Of a DNA stretch of 64,000 nucleotides, positions 9,855-18,995 are shown piece by piece; the stretch's first letter is position 1; each line of letters starts with the position of its first letter. Made by a program: the position numbers and the translations under genes. The notes beneath the pieces were generated by a model. That model saw nothing but the letters and a program-made list of their open reading frames with translations, searched no databases and was not told the DNA's origin. Source of the stretch: JBDSZL01 sp039925145 (GTDB lineage: Bacteria > Acidobacteriota > Vicinamibacteria > Vicinamibacterales > SCN-69-37). The stretch is taken from the NCBI GenBank assembly GCA_039925145.1, contig JBDSZL010000084.1:1-64000 (forward strand). The letters are read 5' to 3'.

Positions 9855-9883
9855 TTGACGCGAGCCGCCTCAGCGCGTAAAGT
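9855..9883 (+). promoter_or_regulatory. Sigma70-like promoter for the RoxA-like cytochrome operon
   Basis: TTGACG at 9855-9860, a 17-nt spacer, then TAAAGT at 9878-9883. The predicted start of transcription near 9890 leaves a leader of about 48 nt with a GGAGG-type ribosome site before the GTG at 9938. Position and spacing are right; activity is inferred. Confidence 0.4.
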
Positions 9884-9937
9884 CTCCACTCTCCCCCCAG
9901 CCCGCAGGGTACCGGCCCGTCGCGGAGGAACAGATGC

Positions 9938-11665
9938 GTGAGCGATCAACAGACTAGTGAGCCGCCGCGCACCGGCTGGCGCTCGTTGAGGTCTTTCTTC
10001 TCGAGCGGCCGCGTGTTTGCGCTCATTGGCGTCATGGCCTGCGCGGTGGCGGTCGTGACCATCGCGTACCTGCTCATCCGCCTCTCGGACGATCGCCCGG
10101 TCACCTATCTCGACGCCCGCGATCATTTCAAACACGGATCCACCGGGGGCGAGCGCGGGTGGAAGAAACAGTTGGGCTTTGGCGTGCCCTACTGGATGTG
10201 GGTGGCCCTCCCCGAGCTCTTTCCGGAGTACCTGCCCGACCAGAAGCCCGGCGCGGGGTACTCCTCGCTGGGGATGATCTACGAGGCCGGCAAGGACCCG
10301 AGGTTCGACCTGCCGATTGGGATGTCCATGCGGCGCGTGATGGGCATCGATCGCGTGTATTTCACGTGCTCTGTCTGTCACACCGGATCGGTTCGCGAGA
10401 GGCCGGGCGCCCCGCCGCAGATCGTGCTCGGCATGCCGTCGAACACGCTCGACTTCGGGCGGCTGGCGCAGTTTCTCGAGCTATCGGCGCAGGACTGGCG
10501 GTTTCAGGCCGGCCACATCATGCCGAAGATCGCGATGCTCGCCGACACGCGCGAGCGCACCGCTTCCACAGGCCGCGGCTACCGCCCGGCGCGATTTGGC
10601 GCGATCGACCGCGCGATCTTTCAGTACTACGGTGTCGGTGTGATGCGCGACCAGTTGTTGACGCTGTTGGGCCAGCTCTCGTTTCTCGACTTCCGATCCT
10701 GGGGACCCGGCCGCGTCGACACGTTCAATCCGCCGAAGTCACTGCTCGGTTTCCGCATGGAGCACGCGCCGGACAGTGAGAAGGTGGGCGTGGCAGATTT
10801 TCCGTCGGTCTGGAATCAGCGCGCCCGCAAGGGGATGTCGCTGCACTGGGACGGCAACAATTGCTCGGTCGACGAGCGGAATCTCAGTGCCGGCTTTGGC
10901 ACGGGCGCGACGCCAGCCACTGTTGATGCGGTCAGTCTGCTCCGTATCGCGGACTGGCTCTGGCAGGATGCGCAGCCGCCGGCATTTCCTGCGATCCGAA
11001 TCGATCCAGACCTGGCGATCCGCGGTGAGCCGATCTATCAGGAGTACTGCCAGAAATGCCACGGCACACGATCGGCGCCCTTTCGCGGCGGCGCCGATCA
11101 GGACACGTCGCAGTTGGGTCGGGTGACGCCCATCGAGGAGGTTGCCACCGACACGTCGCGACTCGACTCCTACACGCCGGAGTTGGCGCGGGCCCAGAAC
11201 CTGCTCTACGCCGGCACCCCCGCTGATGCGTCCGGCGAGGCGTGCCGCGCCTACGCGGAGAGCATCTGTCAGCCGGCCGGAGACGACGCGGCGTATCGGG
11301 CGCAGCGTGCGACCTGTTATCCCTCCAGGTTCTCGCACTTCCGAAAGACCTACGGCTACGCGAATCAGCCGCTCGACGGCCTGTGGCTGCGCGCGCCGTA
11401 TCTGCACAACGGCTCGGTGCCGACGCTGGCCGCACTGCTCGAGCCGAGCCACGATCGGCCCGGTGTTTTCTTCACGGGCTACGACGTCTACGACTTCGCC
11501 AATGTCGGCTTTGTCACGAGCGGCCCCGATGCCGAGCGCCGGGGCTGGCGCTACGACACCATGATTCGCGGCAACGGCAACCAGGGGCACGAGGGACCTG
11601 CCTACGGCACAGCGCTGCCACCGGACGACAAGCGTGCGCTGCTCGAATACCTGAAGACGTTCTAG
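9938..11665 (+). CDS. RoxA-like multi-heme cytochrome c, first of three
   Basis: Membrane-anchored periplasmic cytochrome. One transmembrane helix at about 24-48, then a large domain with heme motifs CSVCH (about residue 147) and CQKCH (about 370). LRAPYLHNGSVPTLAALLEP near the C-terminus is the signature of the RoxA/diheme oxidoreductase superfamily, whose best-known member cleaves polyisoprene. GTG 9938 is preceded by GCGGAGGAAC. It is separated by 3 nt from the next gene, a homologue. The actual substrate is unknown; oxygenase or peroxidase activity is only inferred from family. Confidence 0.8.
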   Translation: MSDQQTSEPPRTGWRSLRSFFSSGRVFALIGVMACAVAVVTIAYLLIRLSDDRPVTYLDARDHFKHGSTGGERGWKKQLGFGVPYWMWVALPELFPEYLPDQKPGAGYSSLGMIYEAGKDPRFDLPIGMSMRRVMGIDRVYFTCSVCHTGSVRERPGAPPQIVLGMPSNTLDFGRLAQFLELSAQDWRFQAGHIMPKIAMLADTRERTASTGRGYRPARFGAIDRAIFQYYGVGVMRDQLLTLLGQLSFLDFRSWGPGRVDTFNPPKSLLGFRMEHAPDSEKVGVADFPSVWNQRARKGMSLHWDGNNCSVDERNLSAGFGTGATPATVDAVSLLRIADWLWQDAQPPAFPAIRIDPDLAIRGEPIYQEYCQKCHGTRSAPFRGGADQDTSQLGRVTPIEEVATDTSRLDSYTPELARAQNLLYAGTPADASGEACRAYAESICQPAGDDAAYRAQRATCYPSRFSHFRKTYGYANQPLDGLWLRAPYLHNGSVPTLAALLEPSHDRPGVFFTGYDVYDFANVGFVTSGPDAERRGWRYDTMIRGNGNQGHEGPAYGTALPPDDKRALLEYLKTF

Positions 11666-11668
11666 AGG

Positions 11669-13273
11669 ATGACGATGACGATAGGCTCAGGGCACTGGAA
11701 GCGCCGGCTGGCGAAAGTCTTCGTCGTGCTGCTGCTCATCGCCATTCCGGCCGGCGCGTTCGGCTGGTACAAGTTCTTCCGTCAGGTCGCGCAGCCCGCG
11801 TGGATCACCGGCAGTCCGGAGATGAACTTTCTGTACGGTTCGATCGGCTCCGAGAATCAGGCCGGACTGCCGTACTGGATCGTCGTCGTTCTGCCACGCA
11901 TCTTCGGCGAATACCTGCCCGGGCCGGGTGGCTATGCATCGCTGGGACTGCCGTGGCAGGAAGGGCAGGAGTTTCCCGCGGGCTTCTCGAAGAAAACCAT
12001 CGGATTCGATCGCGTCGCGTTCAACTGCGCCCTGTGTCATGCCACGCAGTACCGCACGGCCGAGCGTCAGACACCGACGATCGTCGCCGCAGGCGGCAGT
12101 CACACCGCCGACATCCAGGGGCTGCTCGACTTCTTCAGCAAGGCGGCGAACGATCCGCGCTTCAACGCGGACACCATCCTTGCCGAGATCGATCTCGCCA
12201 CGAGGCTCAGCACGGTCGACCGGCTCATCTACAAGTACCTGCTGATTCCGATCGCCAGGAAGCGACTGATTGAACGCGGGCGCGAGTTTGCGTGGGCCGA
12301 TACCAGGCCGAGGTGGGGGCCCGGCCGGGACGCGCCGATGAATCTGACCAAGTTCAATCTGCTGCACATGAAGGTGGATGACAGCATCGACCACACCGAC
12401 TTTCCCTCGATCTGGAATCTCAATGCGCGGATGCAGCCATCGCGCAGCTGGCCCGAGCAGGACTTCTCGCGCACGGCAGACCTGGCCAAGCTCGGCATTC
12501 CGCCCAACCGGCTGATGTTGATGAATCTGGCCGGTGACACGACATCGATTCGATCGGTGCTGATCGACTCGGCGCTCGGTCTGCAGGCCGAGAACAGCCG
12601 GTTCTTCCGGACGCGCATGGCTGACATCGAGGCATGGCTCCGCGTCGTTCCGGCGCCTCGATTCCCTGTGCCCGCGACCGCTGCCGAGGCGTCTCTCGTG
12701 CCCGCAGGCCAGGCGCTGTTCGACACGCACTGCGCCACCTGCCACAAGACGGGTGAAGACAACCGCATGGGCACGATTGTGCCGCTCGAGGAGATCGGCA
12801 CCGACCCGGAGCGTGCCCGATCGTGGTCGCGCGAGGCGGCCGATGGTACCAACGCCGTCGTCGTCACACTCGGCCTGCAGCGCACACCCATGAGCAAACC
12901 CGATCGACCGGGGTATATCGCCGTGCCGCTGCATGGTCTGTGGCTGCGCGCGCCGTACCTGCACAACGGATCGGTTCCGACGGTGGCCGACATGCTGGAG
13001 TCGCCCAGTTGTCGCCCGAAGACGTTCTATCGAGGCTTCGACGTGCTCGATGGCGATCGGGTCGGGTTTGTCGCCCGGCGATGCGATGAGCCGCTGCCTG
13101 TTGCAGACGGCTCGTGCCCGGCCCCGCCTGCACAGAACGCCTGCATGCCACCGAGTGCCGGGTGGCGCTACGACACCGCTCAGCGCGGTAACGGCAATGC
13201 CGGGCACGAATACGGGACGACGTTGTCGTTGGAGGAGAAGCGGGCACTCATCGCTTTTCTGAAGACACTGTGA
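11669..13273 (+). CDS. RoxA-like multi-heme cytochrome c, second of three
   Basis: Paralogue of the upstream gene: same order of membrane helix (about residues 11-30), heme motif CALCH (about 117), heme motif CATCH (about 357) and LRAPYLHNGSVPTVADMLE. Pairs of shared landmarks (PYW, FGEYLPG, DFPSIWN, GRGNGxxGHEYG-type C-terminus) show tandem duplication and divergence. 534 aa. It overlaps the third gene at its stop codon. Probably co-assembles or works in sequence with the neighbouring cytochromes in the periplasm. Confidence 0.8.
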   Translation: MTMTIGSGHWKRRLAKVFVVLLLIAIPAGAFGWYKFFRQVAQPAWITGSPEMNFLYGSIGSENQAGLPYWIVVVLPRIFGEYLPGPGGYASLGLPWQEGQEFPAGFSKKTIGFDRVAFNCALCHATQYRTAERQTPTIVAAGGSHTADIQGLLDFFSKAANDPRFNADTILAEIDLATRLSTVDRLIYKYLLIPIARKRLIERGREFAWADTRPRWGPGRDAPMNLTKFNLLHMKVDDSIDHTDFPSIWNLNARMQPSRSWPEQDFSRTADLAKLGIPPNRLMLMNLAGDTTSIRSVLIDSALGLQAENSRFFRTRMADIEAWLRVVPAPRFPVPATAAEASLVPAGQALFDTHCATCHKTGEDNRMGTIVPLEEIGTDPERARSWSREAADGTNAVVVTLGLQRTPMSKPDRPGYIAVPLHGLWLRAPYLHNGSVPTVADMLESPSCRPKTFYRGFDVLDGDRVGFVARRCDEPLPVADGSCPAPPAQNACMPPSAGWRYDTAQRGNGNAGHEYGTTLSLEEKRALIAFLKTL

Positions 13274-13299
13274 CGACTTTCATTTTCAAGAGGCTGCTC

Positions 13300-15738
13300 A
13301 TGCGGACGTCTGCATCGCTGACACGTTCCAGTTGGATTGGCATTTGTCTCATGGGAGTCGTTCTGGGCCTCTCCGTCCTGACCCGCGCGGCGGTGCAGCA
13401 GATGCCCGCTGTGACTGATGCAGGGTTTCAGGAGGGCGCCCGGGGGCTAACCCCCTCTGAACGCGCCGGACGTGAGATCTGGTTCAAGGCTACGGCTGGC
13501 AACGAGCGCTTTCACACCTATGTCTTTCAGCAACGTCTCGGCGTGCTGATTGATTGGGGCAAGGTGCTGGGCACCACCGGCCGCGACCAGCGATTCGAGA
13601 CCTGGGGCCTCATCAACGATCCTGACTGCTGTGCGCCTGGGTCGCCGAACTGTCCCAAGAGGAGCCGCGACGAGACCTACGGGTTCGACTACTGCCCGGG
13701 CGACGATGCGCTGCTGGCCGCAGTGGGGAAGGCCGACTACCGCGACCCGGCCTGCGACTTCGTGGACGCGCCTGTGCCGGGCGGCGGCGCGGAACAACGG
13801 CAGAGCGCCTGTGACCTCAGGTTTGGCACGTCGACTGGAGCGCTGGGATTCCGCAAGTTCCCCAACCCGCGCTTTCAGCCGGAGAAGTGGCGGGCGGCCA
13901 ACGGGTCCTTGGGCTCCTGGGAGGGATACGCAAAGCCGATCGCCGCGACGGGAACCGACGCGCGAGCTAGCCGGCTGATGGATGGGTCGATCGAGCCGCC
14001 CTATCTCATCGGCATGGCCTGCGGCGCCTGTCATATTTCGTTCAAGCCGGCCAACCCACCCAAAGATCCTGCACATCCCTCGTGGGAGAACATCGACGGT
14101 CTCGTAGGGAACCAGTTCACGCGATCGTCGGAGATTCTGGCATCCGGCATGGCCCGCAACACGCTCGAGTGGCAGGTGTTTGCGCACGCGCGTCCGGGCA
14201 CGGTCGACACGTCGGCGGTGCCGAACGACCAGATCAGCAATCCCGGCACGATGAACCCGATCATCAATCTGCCGCAGCGGCCCACCTTTGCCGAGCTCGT
14301 CACGAAGTGGCGCAAGACCGACAGCTGCGCCGCGGGCGCAGACGCAGACACCTGCTGGTGTGAGCCGGGCCGCGAGAAGAAGTGCTGGGCGCGAAGCACG
14401 CAGACTGAACCGGTGCATCACATCCTCAAGGGTGGAGAAGACAGCATCGGCGCGCTCGAGGCGATTCAGCGTGTCTACTTCAACATCGGATCGTGTTCGG
14501 AGCAGTGCTGGGTCAATCACATCACCGACCTCCGCCAGGCCGATCCGGCGCAGCGGGGGTTCGGACAGACGCCCTTTGAGATCGGGCAGTGCCGGCGCGA
14601 TTGCCCGAACTTCCGAGCCGTGGAGGACCGGCTGCCCGATCTGGCCAGCTTCCTCATGAGCTCGCGTCCCGCCGAGCTCTTTGTCGCGAGGGGACTGCCG
14701 AACCGCGAGGCACTGATCGCGCAGCTCGACCGCGAGTTCGCGCCGGCGACCGTGTCGCGCGGCCGCGAGGTCTTCGTCGAGGCGTGCGCGCGGTGTCACT
14801 CGAGTCAGCCCGGCCCGCACGAGGCGATCGATTTCTATGCGACGGTCGACGGACGTCCCGACCTCCGGAAGGACTTTCTCAGCAGCGAAGTCCCGATTCG
14901 CGCGACTGAAGTAGAGACCGAGCGGTCGCGGGCGCTCCATTCCAATCACATGAAAGGGCACGTGTGGGAACAGTACGGATCCGAGACGTTACGTACCCGT
15001 CCGCAGGTGCCTGACATCGCCGAGCCCAGCGATGGTGGCCGGGGCTATTACCGTCCGGTGTCCCTGCTGAGCGTCTGGGCGTTCGCACCCTTCATGCACA
15101 ACAACGCGATTGGCCCCGAGGTGTGCGGCGCGCCGGCCGATCCGGCCGCCAATCTGTACAACAGCCCCTATGTGCTGCCTGGAACGTGGCGTCGCATGCC
15201 GAGTCCTCCACCGTGCTGGCACTACGACCCGAGCGTCGAGGGGCGCTTCAAGCTCTTCAAGGCGTCCATGGAGGAGCTGCTGAATCCGAACAAGCGGATG
15301 CCGAAAGTCACGCTGATCAACGAACCGATCATCATCGACGGGCCGAACTTCACTGGCGACGAGCGCGGCTTCAGGCTGCAGGTGCCCGCCGGTATCCCCT
15401 CGGCGATTATCGGCAACCTCCGCCATAAGGAATTCGTTCAGGATCTAGTGCTCGCGAAGACCAACGTGGCGGCACTCAAGGCGAAGTACCGGCCGACGTA
15501 CGGCGACAAGACGGATGAGATCGCCGCCACGCTGCAGCGGATTCTGCAGGAGCTGACCGTCGGCGTCGCGAAGGATCCCGAGTCGGTGGTCGCGCGGATC
15601 GGAGAGGAATACCTGCCGTTCATCCAGCGGATGTACAGCAACAGCATGGTCGACGTCGAGAACGAGGGACATCCATTCGGCCAGGGCCTGCCGGCCCAGG
15701 ATAAGCAGGCGCTCATCGCCTTTCTTGCCACGCTCTGA
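13300..15738 (+). CDS. Large cysteine-rich RoxA-like cytochrome c, third of three
   Basis: 812 aa from ATG 13300, which has AAGAGG seven bases upstream and opens a signal peptide (ICLMGVVLGLSVLTRA); the in-frame GTG at 13270 overlapping the previous stop is the alternative. Heme motifs CGACH (MACGACHISF) and CARCH are present. The APYLHNGS signature is altered to FAPFMHNNAIG. Between the hemes lie cysteine-rich insertions (CCAPGSPNCPKRS, CWCEPGREKKCW, CSEQCW, CRRDC) absent from its two neighbours, suggesting disulfides or an extra metal site. Third gene of a four-gene operon. Confidence 0.75.
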   Translation: MRTSASLTRSSWIGICLMGVVLGLSVLTRAAVQQMPAVTDAGFQEGARGLTPSERAGREIWFKATAGNERFHTYVFQQRLGVLIDWGKVLGTTGRDQRFETWGLINDPDCCAPGSPNCPKRSRDETYGFDYCPGDDALLAAVGKADYRDPACDFVDAPVPGGGAEQRQSACDLRFGTSTGALGFRKFPNPRFQPEKWRAANGSLGSWEGYAKPIAATGTDARASRLMDGSIEPPYLIGMACGACHISFKPANPPKDPAHPSWENIDGLVGNQFTRSSEILASGMARNTLEWQVFAHARPGTVDTSAVPNDQISNPGTMNPIINLPQRPTFAELVTKWRKTDSCAAGADADTCWCEPGREKKCWARSTQTEPVHHILKGGEDSIGALEAIQRVYFNIGSCSEQCWVNHITDLRQADPAQRGFGQTPFEIGQCRRDCPNFRAVEDRLPDLASFLMSSRPAELFVARGLPNREALIAQLDREFAPATVSRGREVFVEACARCHSSQPGPHEAIDFYATVDGRPDLRKDFLSSEVPIRATEVETERSRALHSNHMKGHVWEQYGSETLRTRPQVPDIAEPSDGGRGYYRPVSLLSVWAFAPFMHNNAIGPEVCGAPADPAANLYNSPYVLPGTWRRMPSPPPCWHYDPSVEGRFKLFKASMEELLNPNKRMPKVTLINEPIIIDGPNFTGDERGFRLQVPAGIPSAIIGNLRHKEFVQDLVLAKTNVAALKAKYRPTYGDKTDEIAATLQRILQELTVGVAKDPESVVARIGEEYLPFIQRMYSNSMVDVENEGHPFGQGLPAQDKQALIAFLATL

Positions 15739-15752
15739 CGAGGACCCTTCTC

Positions 15753-16616
15753 ATGAGACGACTCACTCTGCTTCTGGTCATCGTCGTGCTCGTCATCGCC
15801 GGTGTGGCGGCCTGGTACTTCCGCAAGCCCCCGCGTCCCACCATACGGTTCGCTGCCGAGAGCCGGCCCGCCGTGGACTTCGCCAGGCTCGATGCGACCC
15901 TGCCGCTGTCAGTCGAGGAGTTGTTGTCGCTCAGCCCAAACCAGTTTGCGTCGATGAGCCAGGAGGAGGTCGACCAGATCTATGGCCGGCTGACGGCTGG
16001 TCCGATTCCAGACGGCGCGTACGACGGAGACCTGATGTTTCCGCGCGGCACGGATGGCGAAACGCGCCTTGCGGAGATCCTCAACGGGCGCCTGAAGGCG
16101 CGGCTGGCGAATGTCGGCGTGCGCAAGCTCGAGTTTCTGGGGCGGACACTGTGGAAGGGCAAGGTCTTCTACCGCGACGCACGGCTCTTGCGGAACCGGA
16201 TAGAGGACCTGGCGATTCTCGCGCCCATCACCGGAGGAAATACAGACGGCATCGAGAAGATCTCCGTACGCGGCCGCGATGCGTTCCTGCTGTTCCCGGC
16301 CAAGCTCTATTGCGGACAGAGCCTGCTCGACGGCCGGCGCGAGTCCGTGATCATCGACTACGCGTTTACCGACGAGCTGCCAGGCTATCGAGCCCATCCG
16401 GACGAGCTCGCCGGGCGCGACGGCCTGCGGGTGCGCGACGAGATCCGGATGGTGCGCCCGGGCTTCTACCTGGGTCGCGCGTACCTGAATCGGGTGTTCG
16501 GTTTGAATTTCACGTTGTACAGCCCTGAGGTCGACATGGCGGGCCGCGCCGATTTCAAGGCCGGCACCGTCGCGGAGGACTGCTGGGCAGGCACGCAGCA
16601 GATCGCCCGCCGATAG
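15753..16616 (+). CDS. Membrane-anchored protein of unknown function in the cytochrome operon
   Basis: Not assigned to a family. One N-terminal helix (LLLVIVVLVIAGVAAWYF, residues about 5-23) followed by a 260-residue soluble part, likely periplasmic, with no heme motif. It contains conserved-looking blocks GPIPDGAYDGDLMFPRG and YAFTDELPGYR and ends before the IS66 element. Fourteen bases after the preceding cytochrome with a likely ribosome site, so co-transcribed; probably an assembly factor, lipid-binding protein or accessory subunit. Confidence 0.6.
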   Translation: MRRLTLLLVIVVLVIAGVAAWYFRKPPRPTIRFAAESRPAVDFARLDATLPLSVEELLSLSPNQFASMSQEEVDQIYGRLTAGPIPDGAYDGDLMFPRGTDGETRLAEILNGRLKARLANVGVRKLEFLGRTLWKGKVFYRDARLLRNRIEDLAILAPITGGNTDGIEKISVRGRDAFLLFPAKLYCGQSLLDGRRESVIIDYAFTDELPGYRAHPDELAGRDGLRVRDEIRMVRPGFYLGRAYLNRVFGLNFTLYSPEVDMAGRADFKAGTVAEDCWAGTQQIARR

Positions 16617-16668
16617 ATTCGACACACAGCGCGGATCATCTCCGAACGTTCCTCGGCGGCGCGTTATG

Positions 16669-16676
16669 CGAAGTCG
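16669..16676. repeat. IS66 target-site duplication, left copy
   Basis: CGAAGTCG immediately outside the left end of the element; identical to 19034-19041. Confidence 0.92.
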
Positions 16677-16732
16677 GTAAGTCCTCGCCGTGGCCCGTCA
16701 CCGCGATTTGGCGCCGGCGGGGCGTGTGCCGA

Positions 16733-18211
16733 TCAGTCCGTGGGCAGGAGCGCGTCGGGGAGCGTGACGGTGCCGGGCGCGACGAGCGCGGCCTCGATCG
16801 CGCGTAGCAGATATGCCTGCGCGTCCACGCCCACCAGGCGCGCGGTTTCACACAGCGTGTAGCAGAGCGCGGCGACCTGCGTCCCGCGCAGCGACCGCGA
16901 GCCGTAGTGATTCTTGCGGCCGACCACAGGCCCACGCAGCGCGCGCTCGGCGGCATTGTTGTCCAGGTTGACCTGGGGATCGGTGACAAAGCGCGTCAAG
17001 CCGTCCCACCGCTCGAGCATGTAGCGCACGGCCTTGCCAAACTCGCTCCGGGGCAAGCCGACCTGCACCGTCGCCCAGTGCCAGATCCGATCGACGACGG
17101 GTTGCGAGCGCTCGCGACGGAGCTGCCCCCGCAGCGCCTGCGCGGCCGCGTCTCCGGGAAACGGGCCGGGCACGAGGCGTTCGATCGCATAGAGCTCGCC
17201 GATGAGCGCCGAGATGTCGCCACACGCGACCGGCCACTGGTCGGCGATGTCCCCGTACTTGCGCTTCGTATGCGCCCAGCACTGCGCGAGCGTGAAGCCC
17301 GGTCCATCGCGGGCGAGCACCTCATACACGGCGAAGCCGTCGGCGACCACCGTGCCGCGATAGCCGCCGAGCACCTGGCGGCCTTCGTCGGCCGACTTGC
17401 CGGGCAAGATGCGATACACCGATGCGGTGGGCGTGCGCACGGTCCAGACGGTCCCCGCGGCGGAGCCCGCCGAGCCGAGGATCGGCCAGCGCGTCTCGTC
17501 CACGTGGATCACCGGCGCGGCCAGCGCCCGCTGCAGCAGCGCCTCGTAGCTCGGCGCCAAGTGCCGGGCCAGCGCGTTCAGTTGATCCCAGAGCGTCTGC
17601 GACGTGACGATCAGGCCCTCGCGCGCCATCATGCGGACCTGCCGTTCGAGCGGCAGATGATCGGCGTACTTCGCGACGGCCACCCCGACCGCAAACGCGG
17701 GCGCATAGCGGCCGCCCGGGATGAGGGCGGCCGGCCCCGGCGCGGTGACCACCGCGCCGTTGCACGCGCAGCGATACTTCTGCCGATGATGATGCTCGAC
17801 CTGATAGGTGAGTTTCACCGTCGTGATGCGCTCGGAGGTTTCGTACTGGCCCGTCATCGCGGTCAGCGCGCCGCCGCAGGCCGGGCAGTCGCGCTGATCG
17901 TCGGGCAGCGCGTGGTGCTGTTCCACGATGGGCAGGTCCGGTTGCGCCCGCGGTCCATGACCGGGCGCCGCCGGCCGCGGCGTCGGCGCGGCCGGCGCGC
18001 CGATGTCCCGCGCGAAGACCTGCGCGCGGGCCTGCTCGAGCTGCTGCCGCACGGCGAGTTCCAGTTGTTCGGGATCGGTGACGCCGCGCAGCCGCGCGAG
18101 CTCCGCCGTGAGGTGGACCGTCTTGGCGATCAGGCGCTGATTCTCGCGATCGAGGAGCAGACTGACTTGCCGCAGCGTGTCGACATCGCGCTCGGTCGTG
18201 AGCTCCACCAT
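16733..18211 (-). CDS. tnpC: IS66 transposase TnpC
   Basis: 492-aa DDE transposase. N-terminal coiled coil (about 5-65), a zinc-finger-like site (C109, C112, C148, C150), then an RNase H-like catalytic fold with D238 in HVDET, D291 in VVADGF and E422 in DNNAAERALR. CWAH and the C-terminal dinucleotide-binding tail are as in other IS66 TnpC proteins. Full length and intact. Last gene of tnpABC, separated from tnpB by 15 nt. Confidence 0.95.
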   Translation of the reverse strand: MVELTTERDVDTLRQVSLLLDRENQRLIAKTVHLTAELARLRGVTDPEQLELAVRQQLEQARAQVFARDIGAPAAPTPRPAAPGHGPRAQPDLPIVEQHHALPDDQRDCPACGGALTAMTGQYETSERITTVKLTYQVEHHHRQKYRCACNGAVVTAPGPAALIPGGRYAPAFAVGVAVAKYADHLPLERQVRMMAREGLIVTSQTLWDQLNALARHLAPSYEALLQRALAAPVIHVDETRWPILGSAGSAAGTVWTVRTPTASVYRILPGKSADEGRQVLGGYRGTVVADGFAVYEVLARDGPGFTLAQCWAHTKRKYGDIADQWPVACGDISALIGELYAIERLVPGPFPGDAAAQALRGQLRRERSQPVVDRIWHWATVQVGLPRSEFGKAVRYMLERWDGLTRFVTDPQVNLDNNAAERALRGPVVGRKNHYGSRSLRGTQVAALCYTLCETARLVGVDAQAYLLRAIEAALVAPGTVTLPDALLPTD

Positions 18212-18226
18212 CGCGACCGCATTTGA

Positions 18227-18607
18227 TCATTCGCGGCGATCCGGCGCAAGCGAAAAATGCGTCAGCGCCGGCGGCGCCAAGGCGACGCGTCCGACGAGCG
18301 TGCTCCCGTCAAGAAACAGATCGAGTTCACTGACCGTCAGGGTGAGGGGCGCCTCACCCGACGCCGCCCAGAGCGACGCAAAGCGGCCGCGCTCGAGCCG
18401 CTTCGCGTACACGCAGAGTCCCGTGCCGTCCCAGTGCAGGACTTTGGTGCGAATGCGATCGCGACTCAGAAACAGATAAACGTCGCCGCTCAACGGATCG
18501 CGCTGCAAGCCCTGCGTCACCAGCGCGCACAGACCATCGAAACCCTTGCGCATATCGGTCGGCGTCCCGTACGCCAGAACCGAGACGCGACGCCCGTGCC
18601 ATCTCAT
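18227..18607 (-). CDS. tnpB: IS66 accessory protein TnpB
   Basis: 126 aa, IS66 Orf2 family, required with TnpC for IS66 transposition but not an enzyme by itself. Motifs: GTPTDMRKGFDGLCALV, SGDVYLFLSRDR, KVLHWDGTGLCVYAKRLERG. Start ATG at 18607 overlaps the tnpA stop codon (ATGA). It is not the unrelated TnpB nuclease of IS200/IS605. Confidence 0.95.
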   Translation of the reverse strand: MRWHGRRVSVLAYGTPTDMRKGFDGLCALVTQGLQRDPLSGDVYLFLSRDRIRTKVLHWDGTGLCVYAKRLERGRFASLWAASGEAPLTLTVSELDLFLDGSTLVGRVALAPPALTHFSLAPDRRE

Positions 18608-18960
18608 CGCAGTAATGTCAGCAGACGCGCGGCCGTCTCCACGTCGAGATCTTCGACCCGCACGCCGCGGGCGTCGAGCACGATCACGAGCCGCGCGGTC
18701 GGCACCGGCGGCAGGGGCGTCACCTGGACCGGCACAAACCGCGCGGACCCCGAGGGCCGCTCCGCCCAGCGGCGCAGGCTCCACGGCGCGACCCCGAGCG
18801 CGGCCGCGACAACAGGCAACCGTGCCCCCGCCTCGCGCCGCCTCTGCCAATACCGCACCGCCGCGGCCTGCAGCGCCGACGAGTACCGACGACGCACACC
18901 CGCCCGTCCGCGATTCTCACGCGACGCCGCGGTCCAAAACTGTTTCAGAGCCTGATCCAT
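18604..18960 (-). CDS. tnpA: IS66 accessory protein TnpA (helix-turn-helix)
   Basis: 118 aa. A helix-turn-helix region is visible (RREAGARLPVVAAALGVAPWSLRRWAER, residues about 42-68), as in IS66/Orf1 proteins that bind the element ends. The C-terminal half is divergent. First gene of tnpABC; ends in the ATGA overlap with tnpB. Confidence 0.85.
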   Translation of the reverse strand: MDQALKQFWTAASRENRGRAGVRRRYSSALQAAAVRYWQRRREAGARLPVVAAALGVAPWSLRRWAERPSGSARFVPVQVTPLPPVPTARLVIVLDARGVRVEDLDVETAARLLTLLR

Positions 18961-18995
18961 GCACGCCTCCCCGTGCGGACCACTGTGGACCAGCT

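Noticed and set aside
11687..13207. A 506-aa minus-strand gene
   Set aside because: Shadow of the second RoxA-like cytochrome; high-GC codons leave the opposite frame open.
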